A stretch of DNA of 64,000 nucleotides from Mactra quadrangularis (taxonomy: Eukaryota; Mollusca; Bivalvia; Venerida; Mactridae): NCBI GenBank assembly GCA_025267735.1, contig CM046297.1:11840515-11904514 (forward strand), written 5' to 3'. The notes under the pieces are model-generated. The model had not been told where the DNA came from, ran no database searches, and saw nothing but the letters and a program-made list of their open reading frames with translations. Shown in pieces: positions 27,290 through 41,000 of the stretch. Position 1 is the stretch's first letter. Each line of letters begins with the position of its first letter. A program made the position numbers and the translations under genes.

Positions 27290-28800
27290 GACAATGAAAA
27301 TAACTCATCAGTAAAATTTGCTAATTTTGTCTAGCACTTAAATAACAATTAAGTTGAAAGATCGTTGGAGACATTATCTAAGTACTTTATGAGAGTTATA
27401 AGCCCCAAATGAAAATCGAAATGCCATTACTCGAGCAAATGAATAAATAATGGCAAACATAATCGAATACGAAATTATGAAATATGTGACTATGAATTTA
27501 AGTTATGTGACTACTAAATCATTCAAAGTCATAGATATCATTTATACCCTGATGGGATCACGCTTTTCCGAGGTCTTGACATAAAAGAAAATCAAACCTG
27601 TTGAATGACCCTATAATACTATGATTTGATGCAAGCATGAAACTTTCAAGAGAATTTGAAAGCTAAATTTTTACTAACTTTAGCTGGACCTGATATAGAT
27701 GAATGTCAAATATTGTTGGGTGAGCTGGATATATTCACTGTTGCTGCTCCTGATATGTTTTCACTCTCACTATCACTGTTGTATGATGCACAAGACAAAC
27801 ACATATATACTCGAGTAGTCAGTGAAAAACAATATGAAAGTACAGTGCGTACACAATCAAAATCACGAATTATGCATAAACACATTGCTCAAACTTACCA
27901 CTACTTACTTAACTTTGTTTTTTCTAGAATATGTCGTATTACGTAAAATACTACCTAAAAGCAGAGATTATGATTGTAAAATGTGTTATTACGCACTCCC
28001 ATTTGGTATTGTGTGACTAGGGTTGTCATTATATTTCATTATTTATGATAAAATGCAGAATTATCTCTAGCAATGTAAGATGTGATACATCTTGTTTCTA
28101 CAGTATAACTTAATGATATTATAACGTCATCTCAAGGGAAATGTCTTTTCTGTAAAGCTGTTCTATACAATGCTTTCTACAAATCCTGAACGCAAAACGT
28201 TCCTAATACTCGTCTTACACTAGTATGTATTTTAAATTTAGAACATACGAAATGACATTTTTGAAAATGGTAATACTCTTTAATAGATCAAAAATATGTT
28301 GCCTATAGATTGCAGTTCTACATTAAAAACTGGATGTAATATCTTTTAAAATAATCTCCAAACGCAATAGAGTTTTGTAGCTTATTTACGCACATCTAAA
28401 ATCTAAAAAAATAAATATATAAGAATTATGTGTATAAATATTTTCTGATTTTGACGTTGAATATTTTCTAATACCTTTAAGCGAAATTACCTCTTAAGTA
28501 TGTTTTTGAAACGTCATAATCGGTGTTCAATAGTACAAAGAATATAATACTATCGTGTTCCTAGTATTTAATGCATAGTAACTATCACGATGTCAAGAGG
28601 TCGGTATTATAAGTGTTTGTATCTTACAGAGAAACGTATAATTACTACTTTGTGCTATCAATAAAGTAGAGTGTCTAATAATGATGAAGAAATGTTCCTA
28701 ACACTTAACAAGTATGTTTAATGATACACACAGGAAGCTAACACGAAATGAAAACACAGAAAGCCAAATTGTCTTAATGGAAGAGTTCTTACGTGTTAGA
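27290..28800. repeat. Diverged duplicated segment, copy b
   Basis: Partner of 25320-26640 in the same order and orientation, about 2 kb away. An open frame at 27656-27946 falls in a part without a counterpart in copy a and has no recognisable domain. Confidence 0.6.
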
Positions 28801-29639
28801 CATACAATTTACATATCTGGTATAGAGTAATAAAGCTTTAATGTTTTGTTCTTCTACCACATTTACAGGTGCTTTCATAACTTTGATATTAATTAAGTAT
28901 GAAATAATACCAAACACTTCTAAAGATAAAGAATGTTAATAAATGGAATTTTCACTTAAACATAAACACGTCATAAAAGTCAATTTGTTAACATTAAACA
29001 TAACATGCAAATAAGTTTATATTTGTCTCAAATGCATGCTATGTTTTAAGACTTCGTTGTTTTGAAAAGTTCTTGTCAGCCGTAAATGCACTTGTTTTCA
29101 AACTGTTGCTTTCAAACAAGTTAAAGGTTTGGGCGTCTATGGTTGTTCACTGAAATCTCCAAATATGCTGAATACTATTACTAACAACATGCACTTGTCA
29201 TACTAGTATTAGTGTTGCACAGAGGCAAGGTATTCACAGTTACTAAGACTTCTGCAGGCTTTTATCTTTCAAAAAGCTATGTATGTACCATCTATTTCAG
29301 TGTTAGGAATTATTGAATGCTCTACTTTCGATTTATCGTGTATCGTGTTAATTTCTTGGAACACTCAGATAGCATTCATGAGTTATTTTAGATAGATGAA
29401 TTATATCGTCAAAGAGCTTCTTCTTTTATACCTTGACATTTTTAAACAAACTGTTGAAATTCGATCCTAGTAATGGCTGTCGTCGTTGTATTCCTGTTAA
29501 CATTAATAAAAAAGTTTTAAAACGATACAAACCACAAGCCAGGACATTCAAAACAAATCTGGCGAATTAACTGTCATTCAGGATGAAGTAATTATCATAA
29601 TAGAATTATAGAGAGACATCATGCTCTGGAGATTTCTTA

Positions 29640-31220
29640 ACAAATTTAAACATAGAAATAATTGGCATTTGGTTTTTGTATTACAACATTTTCAAGAATT
29701 CAATGATAGTTTAAGACACAAATGTCATTATGTTGTCTGGTGCGTATAATTTGTTTTCGATGCCAAGTTATTACTGTTACAAGCAGGTGCAGTTGAAACC
29801 TTGGTGAACAACAACAAAACATTTGGATCATTTGAGCTAGAGATGTTCGAAATATTTTACCTGATCATAAAATATATAACCTTTGTCTGCATTTTCATTT
29901 CGGAAATCTCAAAATAGATGCTTACCTTGGATTGTTGTCTATGACTGTCTTTCGCTTGAACCAATCTGTATGAAATTTGGATATACGACGTAGTGACAGA
30001 AGACATGGTTGTATGCAGATATCTGGCTATCGTGCCTGAGTTGTGTGATATTCGCATTCAACAAAGGGGAAAGAAGTTGTTGGTCTAATCATGAACAAGT
30101 TTGGTTTATTTCAAGTGTCTGTGAGATTTGGTTAAGTAAGCATATAGTGTTTTTACTCTGACATTTAGGGTTCTTGGACAAAAATATATGCAACTATGTA
30201 TTTTCATTGTAGAGCATTCAAAGTTTAAAAATAAAAAGAAGATTTATTGTGCAGATATACATACATATAAGTAAAGAATATATACATATTTTTGCTAGTG
30301 TAACTATTGAATAATAAAACAATAGAGTTCAAAATGAGTTTTTTCATTTGTGGCTAAAATTATTCTGCGACAGCCAATTACATCTGTAATCTAGAAACAT
30401 AAGTTACATAAAAACATAATAAAAGACCTACCTCTAAGTCAACAATCTCCTTTGTATATTTATTTCTGATAATAATTAATTGTGGTTCTCTTATTTTTCT
30501 TAATTGTAGTCCTACAACTGGTGTAGATTTTGCACATGTTCGTCCAAACCTCCGTAAAGCATGAGTATCAAAACCCTTAAATCCAATGTCAATAGAATCT
30601 TTACTTGTATTATGATGAAATTGATGCATATTTCTGTATTTATCTTACACTTTATTTATTAAACTTTCATGTATTAATATTTATTTGTGAAATGGTGTCA
30701 TATCTGACGAAGTCTCATTTTTGTTAAGTTCAAATTCCACAATAGATATTTCAAAGCTACATATAGCTAAAGTGTAAAGTCCGAAAGCATGTATCTGCTC
30801 TTGTTCAACTGGTATCAAATCAAATAAATTATCGACTTAATGTTTAATCCTTAAGTCATTATTTGAAATGATAATATATTCACTAGCAATAAATAATACA
30901 ATCAAGATTAAGCACTTAGCAGCAAAACCTAAAACAAATCAATCACAAATTAAATTGTTTAAAATTTAAACATTACAGTGTACTTTGACATGCAACACTA
31001 TCTGTAGTATTTATCACGTATTTTAGCAGAACCAATTCGTTAAAATCTCAAAGTTTCCATGAGTAAAGCAAATATTGGCATCCTAACAAAATCGTCTTGA
31101 ATAACAATAGACAATTCTTATACGTAAATTGAAATTTTGCTCCCAGGAATTAAAGGCAACACAGTTCTATTATACGCTGGGAATAAATTATACTATGCCA
31201 TTATGCAATGAAGAAGTCGG
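29640..31220. repeat. Segment duplicated with 34995-36980, contains exon copy 3
   Basis: Shared blocks occur in order on both sides of the exon: ATAGAAATAATTGGCA (29652 against 35007), CTGCATTTTCATT (29888 against 35474), the exon itself, and GTCTTGAATAACAAT / GTCCTGAATAACAAT (31093 against 36904) followed by GGAATTAAAG. Non-exon blocks are much more diverged than the exon. Confidence 0.75.
30432..30629 (-). CDS. Partial gene: paralogous first coding exon, copy 3 (66 codons)
   Basis: Begins MHQFHHNTSKDSIDIGFKGF and ends NKYTKEIVDLE at donor GAG|GTAGGT, phase 0. It is one codon shorter than copies 1 and 2 and forms a second subgroup with copy 4 (SIDIGFKGFDT, STPVVGLQLRKIREPQL). The third codon is CAA here, which removes the only AG near the start that could have served as a shared acceptor, so the ATG is the likely start. 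Against copy 4 I count about 10 synonymous and 5 amino-acid-changing codons, the latter all in the first 27 residues. Function not recognised. Confidence 0.72.
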
Positions 31221-31961
31221 GAAGAATCAGGAAAGTTATGTTGCTCTGTCATTTGTAAACTTTATAAAGAAGGATTTGTGTCACATGATGGTCAAACAAA
31301 GGTCTAACTACAAATTAATTACGTTCAACGAATTATTAGATGATACAATGTATACAGCAGACTCTTACGTAACTGTCAGTAGTTTATTATAACCAGTAAA
31401 ATCATTGATGACAGAAAATGTTCTCAATATATCAAATATGATTCAATCATTACATTATTTGTACGGTGATTATGTTATAGGTTATTTCTTTCTCTGTAGA
31501 CAGACCTCATTGTTAATTCTTTATAATATTTGAAATTTATTTAGCAAGCACAACTGTTGCTTGGTACAGACATTCATTTTAAGTTTACACGTGACATTTC
31601 ATATACGTGTTTGTACGTTATCATCGATACGTAGGAATTTGAATTATAATTATAACATTACGTAGGTAATACAACCGACAGTTATAGAAAAGCAGAAATG
31701 AATGATTAACTGCTTTCAGATTTTAGAAATGTCTTTTATACTTCGTTTGAAAGTCATGATTCATAAAACGGATGAACATTTCTTAAAACTTTGTGTGTTG
31801 ATCGTTGAGTTTACTATCTGATGTTTAAGAGTAACAAGCCTTAATTATATGGCATCAAATGAATTAATCTAGTGCTGTAAGAGTAATACCAAATTACTTA
31901 CTTTTGGAATAAACTTAGTCAAATACATTCCATGTACTGTGATCTACTTTTATTTAATTGT

Positions 31962-32240
31962 TTATTGGAGTTAACGCCATATCAACACTATCTAGGTCAT
32001 TTCACGGCGTCCAGCGCACCTAACCTAGCTTTCCTGGACCATTGTCTATAACTAGTACTCACCTACCCTTCCACAAGGCCGGAAACTTCTCCATATTATC
32101 TAATCAATAGAGGAAAATCGACATTATTGTCAAATTTTCATGGAAGGGTATAACCTCCCCGGGTGGGATTCGAACCCGCACCCCCTCGGGCACGAGTATC
32201 CAAATCCCGGCGCTCTACCAACTGCGCTATCGACCCGGGT
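31962..32240 (-). mobile_element. tRNA-derived SINE, family A, minus-strand copy with target duplication
   Basis: The head is at the high-coordinate end with an intact B box on the minus strand (GGTTCGAATCC), and the tail GGCGTTAACTCC is at the low end. Likely target duplication: GATCTACTTTT (31941-31951) against GATCTCCTTTT (32243-32253), one mismatch. It lies between exon copy 3 and the right-hand repeat unit. Confidence 0.9.
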
Positions 32241-32609
32241 TTGATCTCCTTTTTGAACAATGTAGCATAATTTATGCAATGCACTGCTGTACATACTCAC
32301 GTTTGTATTCCGTTTCTACCTAGTATGTTGGTAAACTGTTGATTGAATGCAAATACAAAATATATTACCTAAGTCACACTGTGGTCATTTTTATGTAAAT
32401 CTATACATTCCTTACTATTGAGATCATGACTTATCCTTGCTTCAACGCCTATGCCATTGAAGTAAATATCAAAACCAAATACTAATAAAGTTTCCGTCTA
32501 TTTTTGTATCTAAACATATAGAAACATAACAACGTTTATCGGTCAACAAACACTGAAACGTGAATGAATCCAAAGCTTCTATCAAATGTCAAACACATGT
32601 AATTGTAAC

Positions 32610-33400
32610 TTGGGAAGATTAGAACCTCTCAGACAAAAACTGTTTAACGTCAACATGACCATAATTATTTGTAACATTTATTTCCTTTGTCATCTTACGG
32701 TCTGCCGTAAATCCGGAGCAATAAATGAATTAATCTGATTACATAATGGTAAACAAGTTGGTCAAAATGAAACATTTTGCTGAGAGTTGTTTGACCTTTC
32801 ACTACGTGATTTGACTCGGTAAAGCTCACCAAAGACATTATTATTCAGGAAAAATGTCTGCGTGAGGTTATTTAATGTAACAGTCATTTCAAATCACTGT
32901 ACAGATGACAGCCGCCCGGCTAGCTCAGTCGAGGCGTCGTGGGTTAAATTCTCGGGCGGGTCATACTTTCGTGGAGCTTGGTCATCAAATTATTTTTACG
33001 GCCATGTTTCTTCATATAGTGAAAATAATTAACTTAACTTGAAGCTGAGCGATAACTGTAATATCAATGTTATACTATAATCGATTTTTGGAGAGCTTGA
33101 AGCTGATACTTATCTGAAGATCATAAAGACAAATCTTGATGTTGACCCTAAGCGACATACTTATTAATGTAACAAACTCGTTGATTTGTTGGTTGACGAT
33201 ATTTGTTCAGCAGACGGACACAGACAGTCGTAAATGTTCATATTCTAAAATACTGTATATGATATAAATCCGTCTGGAGTTTTAATATGTGTGATATTTG
33301 AGTAACGTGTTGTATAGCTGGTCACAGCTGTGAAATACAACAATACATTTTATTGTTTCCGCTTATGTATCATTTCTGAGAAATATTGCTTATAAACGTG
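32610..33400. repeat. Isolated unit of the 38-42 kb tandem repeat
   Basis: Starts with CTCAGACAAAAACTGTTTAACGTCAAC, which in the array reads CTCAGACGAAAGCTATTTAACGTCAAC, and ends near GTCACAGCTGTGAAATACAACAA, which recurs at 41855 and 42178. It sits at the same distance to the right of exon copy 3 as the array sits from exon copy 4. A SINE family C head is inserted near 32911. Confidence 0.7.
32911..33010 (+). mobile_element. SINE family C, tRNA-like head
   Basis: GGCTAGCTCAGTCG resembles a pol III A box and GGTTAAATTCTC a decayed B box. The following TCATACTTTCGTGGAGCTTGGTCAT matches the body of the copy at 63408-63663. The 3' part is missing or too diverged to see. Confidence 0.7.
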
Positions 33401-34994
33401 ACCGTTATATTACATTTTATTACTTTTCTTCCCCTTGTAGAAGCAATTTTATCCATACCATGACATTTAATAGTTTCTAAATCAATGAAACATTCACCAA
33501 GTCATTAAGTTAGTATTATAAAATCTTTATGTGTATCAGAGACACTTCTAATTGTAACTTGATGACGGCAATAACCCGTGTATGTAATATAAAACGGAAA
33601 GTCCAATATTACGTAACGAAATTGTTATGAGAATTCCATAACAAGCCTATTTGGAATGATAGTAACGTTTTTATATAACCATTGTAAGATATCGATCATA
33701 ACATCGTGGCTTTTTGTATACTTTGCTATTAATTACATATTTTAAGCTGTATCATTTTGATTTCATGTTAACTATAATACTACAGATGCATGGACTATTT
33801 TTGAGTGAAAAAATGTGATGATTCTAAGAACACGGTGTATCCTGTAAACATGCAAATAATCCTGAAGCTACACACCAAAAGTAACTCGGTATTTTTCAGT
33901 TGCATCTGCCATAATTGTAAACTTACAATGAATGGTAATATGCTGCCTTTAGTTTTCAACCTCCACACGCCATTATTAACCAGATATTGTATTCTCAAGC
34001 TAAAATCAACGTTTTTATTCGATCTAATTAATTGTTTCTCTTTCTTATTATTTTGGTACGTGCTTTTTTAGTAAACATCTGCAATATCTGTTTTATAAAC
34101 AATTCTTATTATAAAACATGAATCATAAACATAGATCATCTATTATGAAGAACAGTAACTCGAAATACAATTTCTAGCCGAAACATCGACGAGGTAGAAT
34201 ATACCTAGTAATTGCTATGTTGAACTTGAATGACCTCAAACATAAACTAAAGGACGTCATAACAGACCCCTAACAAACAATCCTCCTTCGACTATCAGAA
34301 AATTTGAATTACCAAATTACACAGAGAGAGTATCCAGTAGATTCATACACACTATTCTATGAACGAGAGTGTTAATGTACTAGTTAGTATTTTAAGAATG
34401 AGTCTGGTTTGTATCATTAATTAAAGTGAACTGTTATTAACAGTACTTGAAAATCTCAAGGATTGCAAAACCACAACAAAGCAGTAATTGCTTGTACTGA
34501 TAAACTTTGAAAGAAGATAAATGCACTAGCAAACACGTAATGAAAAAGGTGAAGCATTTACCTTGAAAAGTTCATTTTTACATTTTAACAATCTGAAATT
34601 CTCGCTATTGTTAAATTGACTTCAATGTTTAGGTTTCCCATTACATGGCTTTCGGTAGTTTTTAAATACTGTGTAACCCCACAATAAAAAATAAAGAAGA
34701 AAATAGTGCACTATTTTAATTAGACTAAATAATGTTTTTACAACTTATATAACTCACTTTTGAGTCCACCTTGTTGACACTTAGCACTGTGTTACTAGCG
34801 AATAAAAAGTCTTGCTAAAGGAAACAACGCAGAGGATTTTAAATGATATTTGAACAATAGTGATCCATCCCTTAATGGATCCAGCTGAGGACAAGCCATT
34901 GCATCATAAATATATCAAGCCAATTAAAGATCTCCAAAGTTTATCATTTATCACATGTCTGTTCTTATCGACAAACTCTCCAAGACATTTAATA

Positions 34995-36980
34995 ACAGGT
35001 TACATCATAGAAATAATTGGCACATTATGTTTTTGTGTAACAACATCAAAGTAGTATCTCTAATACGTTATGAACAATCAAGGCAAGTTCTTAGAAAACT
35101 ATTTTAATCAAGTGTGTTTACATCGTTACAGTCATACTAGTCATCGTTACAGGTGTTACTAGTATTTAACAATTAAAAAAACATAATTAAATGCATCTTA
35201 CATTTGTTGCATAACACTTATCATGACCTCCTGTCTACAAACGAATTTCTAAAATAATGTTTACATTGTGAAAACCCGTTTTATAGCATCGACATCAGAA
35301 ATACATAATGTATAATTTATACATTCAAAATATGTAGATTCGTATTGCATGGGAATCAAAGGAAGGTTAAAAAGTTCATACTTATATATTGTTTATTTTA
35401 TGAGCTCTAGACAGACGTACACTATGTTTTCCTTGTATAATGTTTTATCAATGGGCGTTATTGTTATCGTCTGCTGCATTTTCATTCACGAAATCTAGGT
35501 TCCAGATTAACCATCTGATTTACAAGACAATTTAATGAATGTGTTATGTGTGTCTACATAGATATAATAAACAAAGTCTGGTATGAATAGAAGTGAATTG
35601 GGAATTTATTCCAAAGTCAACTTCATATCTTGCGATGTTTTCATAACAATAATATACAATATCTGCATGATGTTAATATGAGGGAACTGTTAATTATTTC
35701 CATGGGCAACTTGATCATTCTTAAGTCGGTTGGTTTAACACATATATGGTCTAAAAACAACACAACGGCACATGTATATCGAGTATATGATAATTTATTT
35801 TTCAAAAGCAATAGCTATGGCTTGTCTCATAAGACTTTTGTACTCTCATCACAGACTGCTATCATGTCCAAGATTCAGAGAAATTGAAATCCAGTTTAAC
35901 AAACACGCTGTGGGCGACTATGTTTGTCCAAATATCCCATTTCAGAAGAATAGTGGACCTGCTTTACTAAGTACGGAAATGTTTGATCAATGTTGATACT
36001 AAATCATTTTTATAGCAATTAAGAGCCAAGACAAACATACAAATGAACTTATGTAATGTTAACAGAAATGCATCATTACATATATTGCACAAAATAAAAC
36101 AATTCGACCTACCTCTAAGTCAACAATCTCCTTTGTATATTTATTTCTAATTATAATTAATTGTGGTTCTCGTATTTTCCTTAATTGTAGTCCTACAACT
36201 GGTGTAGATTTTGCACACGTTCGTCCAAATTTCCGTAAAGCCAAAGTATCAAAACCTTTAAATCCAATGTCAATTGAATTTCTACCTGTGTTATGGTGAA
36301 ACTGATGCATGTCTATAAGAATTTTTACTTTTAATTAAACACAAAATGTTAATCAATTAGAAAGATAATAAATCACTCAAATCACTCTGTTTGAAGCATC
36401 AATTGTTTTTTCTTTTTTATTAATACATTTTTTTACAAAATACCTTGATCAGTGAATTTATAATGTACAGATAATTGTATTTCTTCTAGAAAAAAATCCT
36501 TGCCAGTGAAGATATTTTTCTAGTAATTATACCATGTATTAATTAAATGTAGTGATTATACTTTTACATAGCGTTTCATATATTGGATAGCTCCAATATA
36601 ATTGCAAATTACGATCAATTATGAATACAATGTGAGATATAATGAATTTCTACGAAGCATTTTAAAAATTGTAAAAAAAATAGAAATACAGATTGATCAA
36701 CAGAAAGATGATCTTTGTAAGATAGCAAGATACAGTGAATTAAAAAGAAACAAGAGTTCATCATAATAGATTAAGCAAACAATTTATCAATATTCCAAAC
36801 TTCAATTTTAGTCATTTGTCATTCAGCAAATTTTGCATCAATTATAGCCTTTTTAACGTAACTAACTTATAAAATCTCCAATTATTGATAATTCTGCAAA
36901 TTCGTCCTGAATAACAATGAACAATACTTATCTCTTATTAGAAATTCTTCTCTCTGGAATTAAAGACAACGAAGCGTTAT
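34995..36980. repeat. Segment duplicated with 29640-31220, contains exon copy 4
   Basis: Partner of the segment described at 29640-31220; the blocks are collinear with an offset of 5.4-5.8 kb. No second exon was identified in either copy. Confidence 0.75.
36113..36310 (-). CDS. Partial gene: paralogous first coding exon, copy 4 (66 codons)
   Basis: Begins MHQFHHNTGRNSIDIGFKGF and ends NKYTKEIVDLE at donor GAG|GTAGGT, phase 0. Same subgroup as copy 3. Differences in the first 27 residues: S/G, K/R, D/N, H/L and R/K. The remaining 39 residues, including FGRTCAK and QLRKIREPQL, are identical to copy 3. Of the four, this is the rightmost and hence would be transcribed first if the family forms one leftward unit. 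Function not recognised. Confidence 0.72.
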
Positions 36981-37599
36981 TAGACACTGGTACCATATTA
37001 ATCTTAACACTTCGTATTGAAGTACTCTTCATCGAGAAATTTTGATTTTTTGCCACTGCAAAAACATTTCACAATTGAACCTTTGTCGCACTTAGTTGGG
37101 TTTAGTCTTATCTATTCAATTTAGATAGTTATCTGGTTGATTTTATACGCTATTTTACGTACATATATTGTTTTTACATTGACGGTAATTTTTTCCATGA
37201 TAGTTATTTTAAGAACAGCCAAGTGAATGTTACTCTATACCTGTAAATTGTTAACAAAATTACAGTAGTTTGTAGCAGTTGATTTCACAGAGACCAGACT
37301 TTCGGCTACAGGAATCACATCCTTGACAAATTGGTAGTAAGCATTATGTTTCTTCTATAAAGTAAGAACATTTCGATAACTAAAGAAAAGGTACGTGACC
37401 TCTAGAATGGATACCTGTGTAGAAAATTAGTTAGATAAGACTGTCACTATGTGTATAATGAGTGTGGTGTTGATACCCAGGATGAATTTTAAAACTGAAT
37501 CAAAAGAATGGTTTCTTCAATTTTAGTTTTGTTACATTTGTATTGCTTATACAATTGGACGATGCTATTGCTTTTGTAGCAAGAAATATCTTTAAAATG

Positions 37600-37905
37600 A
37601 TATTCGGCGCTATGCAGGATTCATGTTGTTTGATTCGCTATTATTCGCTGTTTAGTCATACCGCCAGGAGCGTATCACGGCGAATGGGTAATTAAATTAG
37701 TTTAGTGAGTTACGCAAACTACACTGAGTAAATAGTCAGAATTATTGTCTGTAAACGCATCTGTTTATCACAAGTAACCATGATATATTTTATCAATTTC
37801 TCTATACTAACAGTGAATTCCATAGATACAGGTTGGTAAAGCAAATTATATTTGTTGAAATATAGGTCAAAAATTAGCTTAGAGAGCTGCGCAGAACAAA
37901 GGCTA
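37600..37905 (+). repeat. Dispersed repeat D, copy 1
   Basis: Matches 62190-62500 in the same orientation. Landmarks are CGGCGCTATGC, CAGTCATACCG-type block, CCAGGAGCGTA-CACGGCGAATG, TTTTATCA and GTTGAAATATAGGTCAAAA-TTAGCTTAGAG. About 300 bp, no open frame. It interrupts the duplication unit to the right of exon copy 4. Class unknown. Confidence 0.8.
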
Positions 37906-38084
37906 CTCATAGCGCTTAATTCTTGTCAAAAATGCATAAAACCTTTAAAAGCGTGTTTAAAAAACACGAGCAAAAGTTGGATGCAAAATTCACCTAACAA
38001 TTGAAAATGTGCATTGACAGACGCCATATTACTAAAATCCGCAATATTTGTTAACAGCAAGCTTTGATCTCATAATTAACTCTT

Positions 38085-41000
38085 CATAACGTCTGATAGA
38101 TAAGAATTTCTCAGACGAAAGCTATTTAACATCAACAAGAAAATAATAATTATGTGTTACATTTTTTTCCTGTGTCCTACAACTGTCTGCTGTATATCCT
38201 TTGTTATAAGACAAATGAGCAGATTACACTCATAAAGTCGAACTAATTTGTGGATTGAGTAGCATATGGGGAATAGAAATGAAACGTGTAAACTAGCACA
38301 CAAATATACGATAAGAGATGTGAACTAACAAGTTTGTCTCGGATCTAACATTTCGAGGGTTGCCCGCAAGACTGTAGTAAGTGCATTGCGTGAAGGAGCA
38401 AGTTACTGAAACCCTCGATTTGAGCATAAAAGGTATGTTTTTTGTCAGAAGTATTACAGTTAATTGGTCGTACACGTTCTACCTTGTACAACAAATGTGT
38501 TTTATACATTATCGCTCCAAACCACGTATTAGAAACAATTCTTATACTCCGTCTACGGTCTACATATTTTACGTCTTAACGTAGCGTGTTCGTTTTTACC
38601 GCTAGTAAACACACATAGTTGAACTCCCTACTAAATCTAATAGTAAGTACATGTATATTGTTATCAACTCAATGATAGTTTGATTGTGTATCTATGAGTT
38701 CAGAGATATTTGATATAGCGTTTCATTACACATCCACTGTAGAAGACATTATTCTAATAAGTTTCAATTTTCAAAAAGAACACAAATTGTAACAAAAAAT
38801 AATATTACAGCTTTGGCAAAAACGTTTTTCATTTAGAGATTTTTCTTGCCATTCTATTAAATTTAGATTTATGTAACATTATTGCATTTGATTTATGCAT
38901 TCAATAATACTACAGTGTTAATTTTTAAATTATTTAATCGAAATTCAGATAATGCCACAGTAACAAATGTTATGAGTTCTACATTGATTTAGTTCGGTAG
39001 AAACTTCTTTGTTTGAACAAGAAGAAAACTAAGAAATAAAATGTGGTTACTTAGCGACAGTCTCAAAACAATATTTAACTGTTCTAGGGGCGGACACTGT
39101 TATTCGATCCAGAAAAGGACAGTAAAGTATCTTGTCTAAATAACATGCACGTTGCTCATACTTTTCAACTGTGTTGTCAAAGTTTTATGTAAGTATATTA
39201 GTATTCAACGTGGTCGAGTCCCCTATTGGCATTCCAGCAGTTGCTGCCCATGTATTTAATATCCCTGTGTAACATGTTATATTGCTAGCAAAGCTGTAAA
39301 TACAGCAGAAATATGTTGTTTTTGCATATGTATTGCTTTTTAAAGGTATTACATATATAACATGGCAAATTTATATCCGGTCTTCATATAAAACAAACAC
39401 TCTTGGTTATACCAATACATTTAAGATACCAATATCTGCCATGTTCTATTTTTTAAATTGTAATTACTCAGATTATTCTTATTTAAGATCCGTTACAAAG
39501 GAAAGGTTTGTTTACGGTGTTGGTTTATATAAGACAATTTGTGAGGTTGTTTACTAAATGTACTAGCGTTGGAGAACCATTATCATTGCATTCGACGAGA
39601 CATCCACTATATAATAAATTCTGAAGCATGTGTTAACAACAATATTTCAACTCATGTTCTAGTAATTTTAACGTCTGGTAGATAAGACTTTCTCAGACGA
39701 AAGCTATTTAACGTCAACAAGAAAATAATAATTATGTGTTTATTTCTTGTGTCCTACAACTGTCTGCTCTAAATCCTTAGTAATAAAACAAATAAGCAGA
39801 TTGCACTCATAAAGTCGAATTAATTTGTAGATTGAGTAGCGACAGGCGAATAGACAGTACTTATTCAACTTGTATACTAAAACACATACGTTTTATAAGA
39901 GAAAACGAAAGGTGAACTTACAAGTTTTTCAAGGATCTTCTAGCATAGGTTTATGTGGTCGTGCATGTTCTTCCTTTTACAATTAATGTCTTTATACATT
40001 TTCGCCCCAAATTATTTTTTGTCTTCTGTCTGCATTTGTTTCGTCTTAACGTAACGTGTTTGTTTGTACCACAAGTGAACACCCACAAATTTGAATTCCC
40101 AATGCAGTCTACTGGTAGTAAGAACCTTGTATGATACTTTGATTGTGTATTTATGAGTTCAGGGACATTTGATATTGCGTATCATTACTCATTCACGTTA
40201 GAAGACATGTTTCTTTTAAGTATTGTTTACAATAAGAACACAAATTGTAACAAAAAAAATATTGCAGATTTGAAAACAATAACTTCATTTAGAGATTTAT
40301 CTTGCCATTCTATTTATTTTAAATCAATGTAATATTATTTCATTTGATTTATTAATTCAATATTGCTACAGTGTTAATTCTTATTTTATTTAATCACAAA
40401 CCAGATAAATGTTATGAGTTCTACATTCATTTAGTTCGGTAGAAACCTTTTTTTAACAAGAAGAAAGCTAAGCAATATAGTGAGGTTACTTAGCGACTGT
40501 TTCAAAACAATTTTCGACTTTCCTGGGATGGACACAGTCATTGGATCCCGGGAAGGACAATCAAATCCTTTTTCCAAAGAAATCCTCACACTACGCATAC
40601 TTTTTAACTGATTTGTCAAAGTTATATGCAAGTATATTAGTTCAGCGTAGTCGAGATGTAAAATGCAGCAAAACCTATTTTTTGTAACCACATATATATT
40701 GTTTTTCTTATATATTACTAATTTAACATGACAGTTTTATAACCAGTCTTACTGAATAGGAACAATTTTGCTCAAACCAATACAACATAGATTACAATTA
40801 TAGCCATGTTCCATTTTTTAATTTTTAATTACTCAGAGTATTCTTATTTAAGATCCGTTACAAAAGAAAGGTTTGTTTACAACGTTGGTTTATAAAAGAC
40901 GATTTGTAAGGTAGTTTATTTAAGGTACTTGCTTTGGAGAACCATTAGTATTGCATTAGATGAGACATTCACTATATGATAACTTTTGAGACATGCGTTA

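Noticed and set aside
27656..27946. 96-codon open frame on the plus strand
   Set aside because: No recognisable domain, no conserved copy in the paired duplicated segment, and length within what AT-rich random sequence gives over 64 kb.
29857..30057. Possible exon with donor AAG|GTAAGC on the minus strand downstream of exon copy 3
   Set aside because: The corresponding region near 35.5 kb is not conserved as coding sequence, so it cannot be supported as the second exon of the family.
31129..31392. 87-codon plus-strand frame in a duplicated block
   Set aside because: The counterpart near 36.95 kb is broken by stops and indels, so the frame is not under selection.
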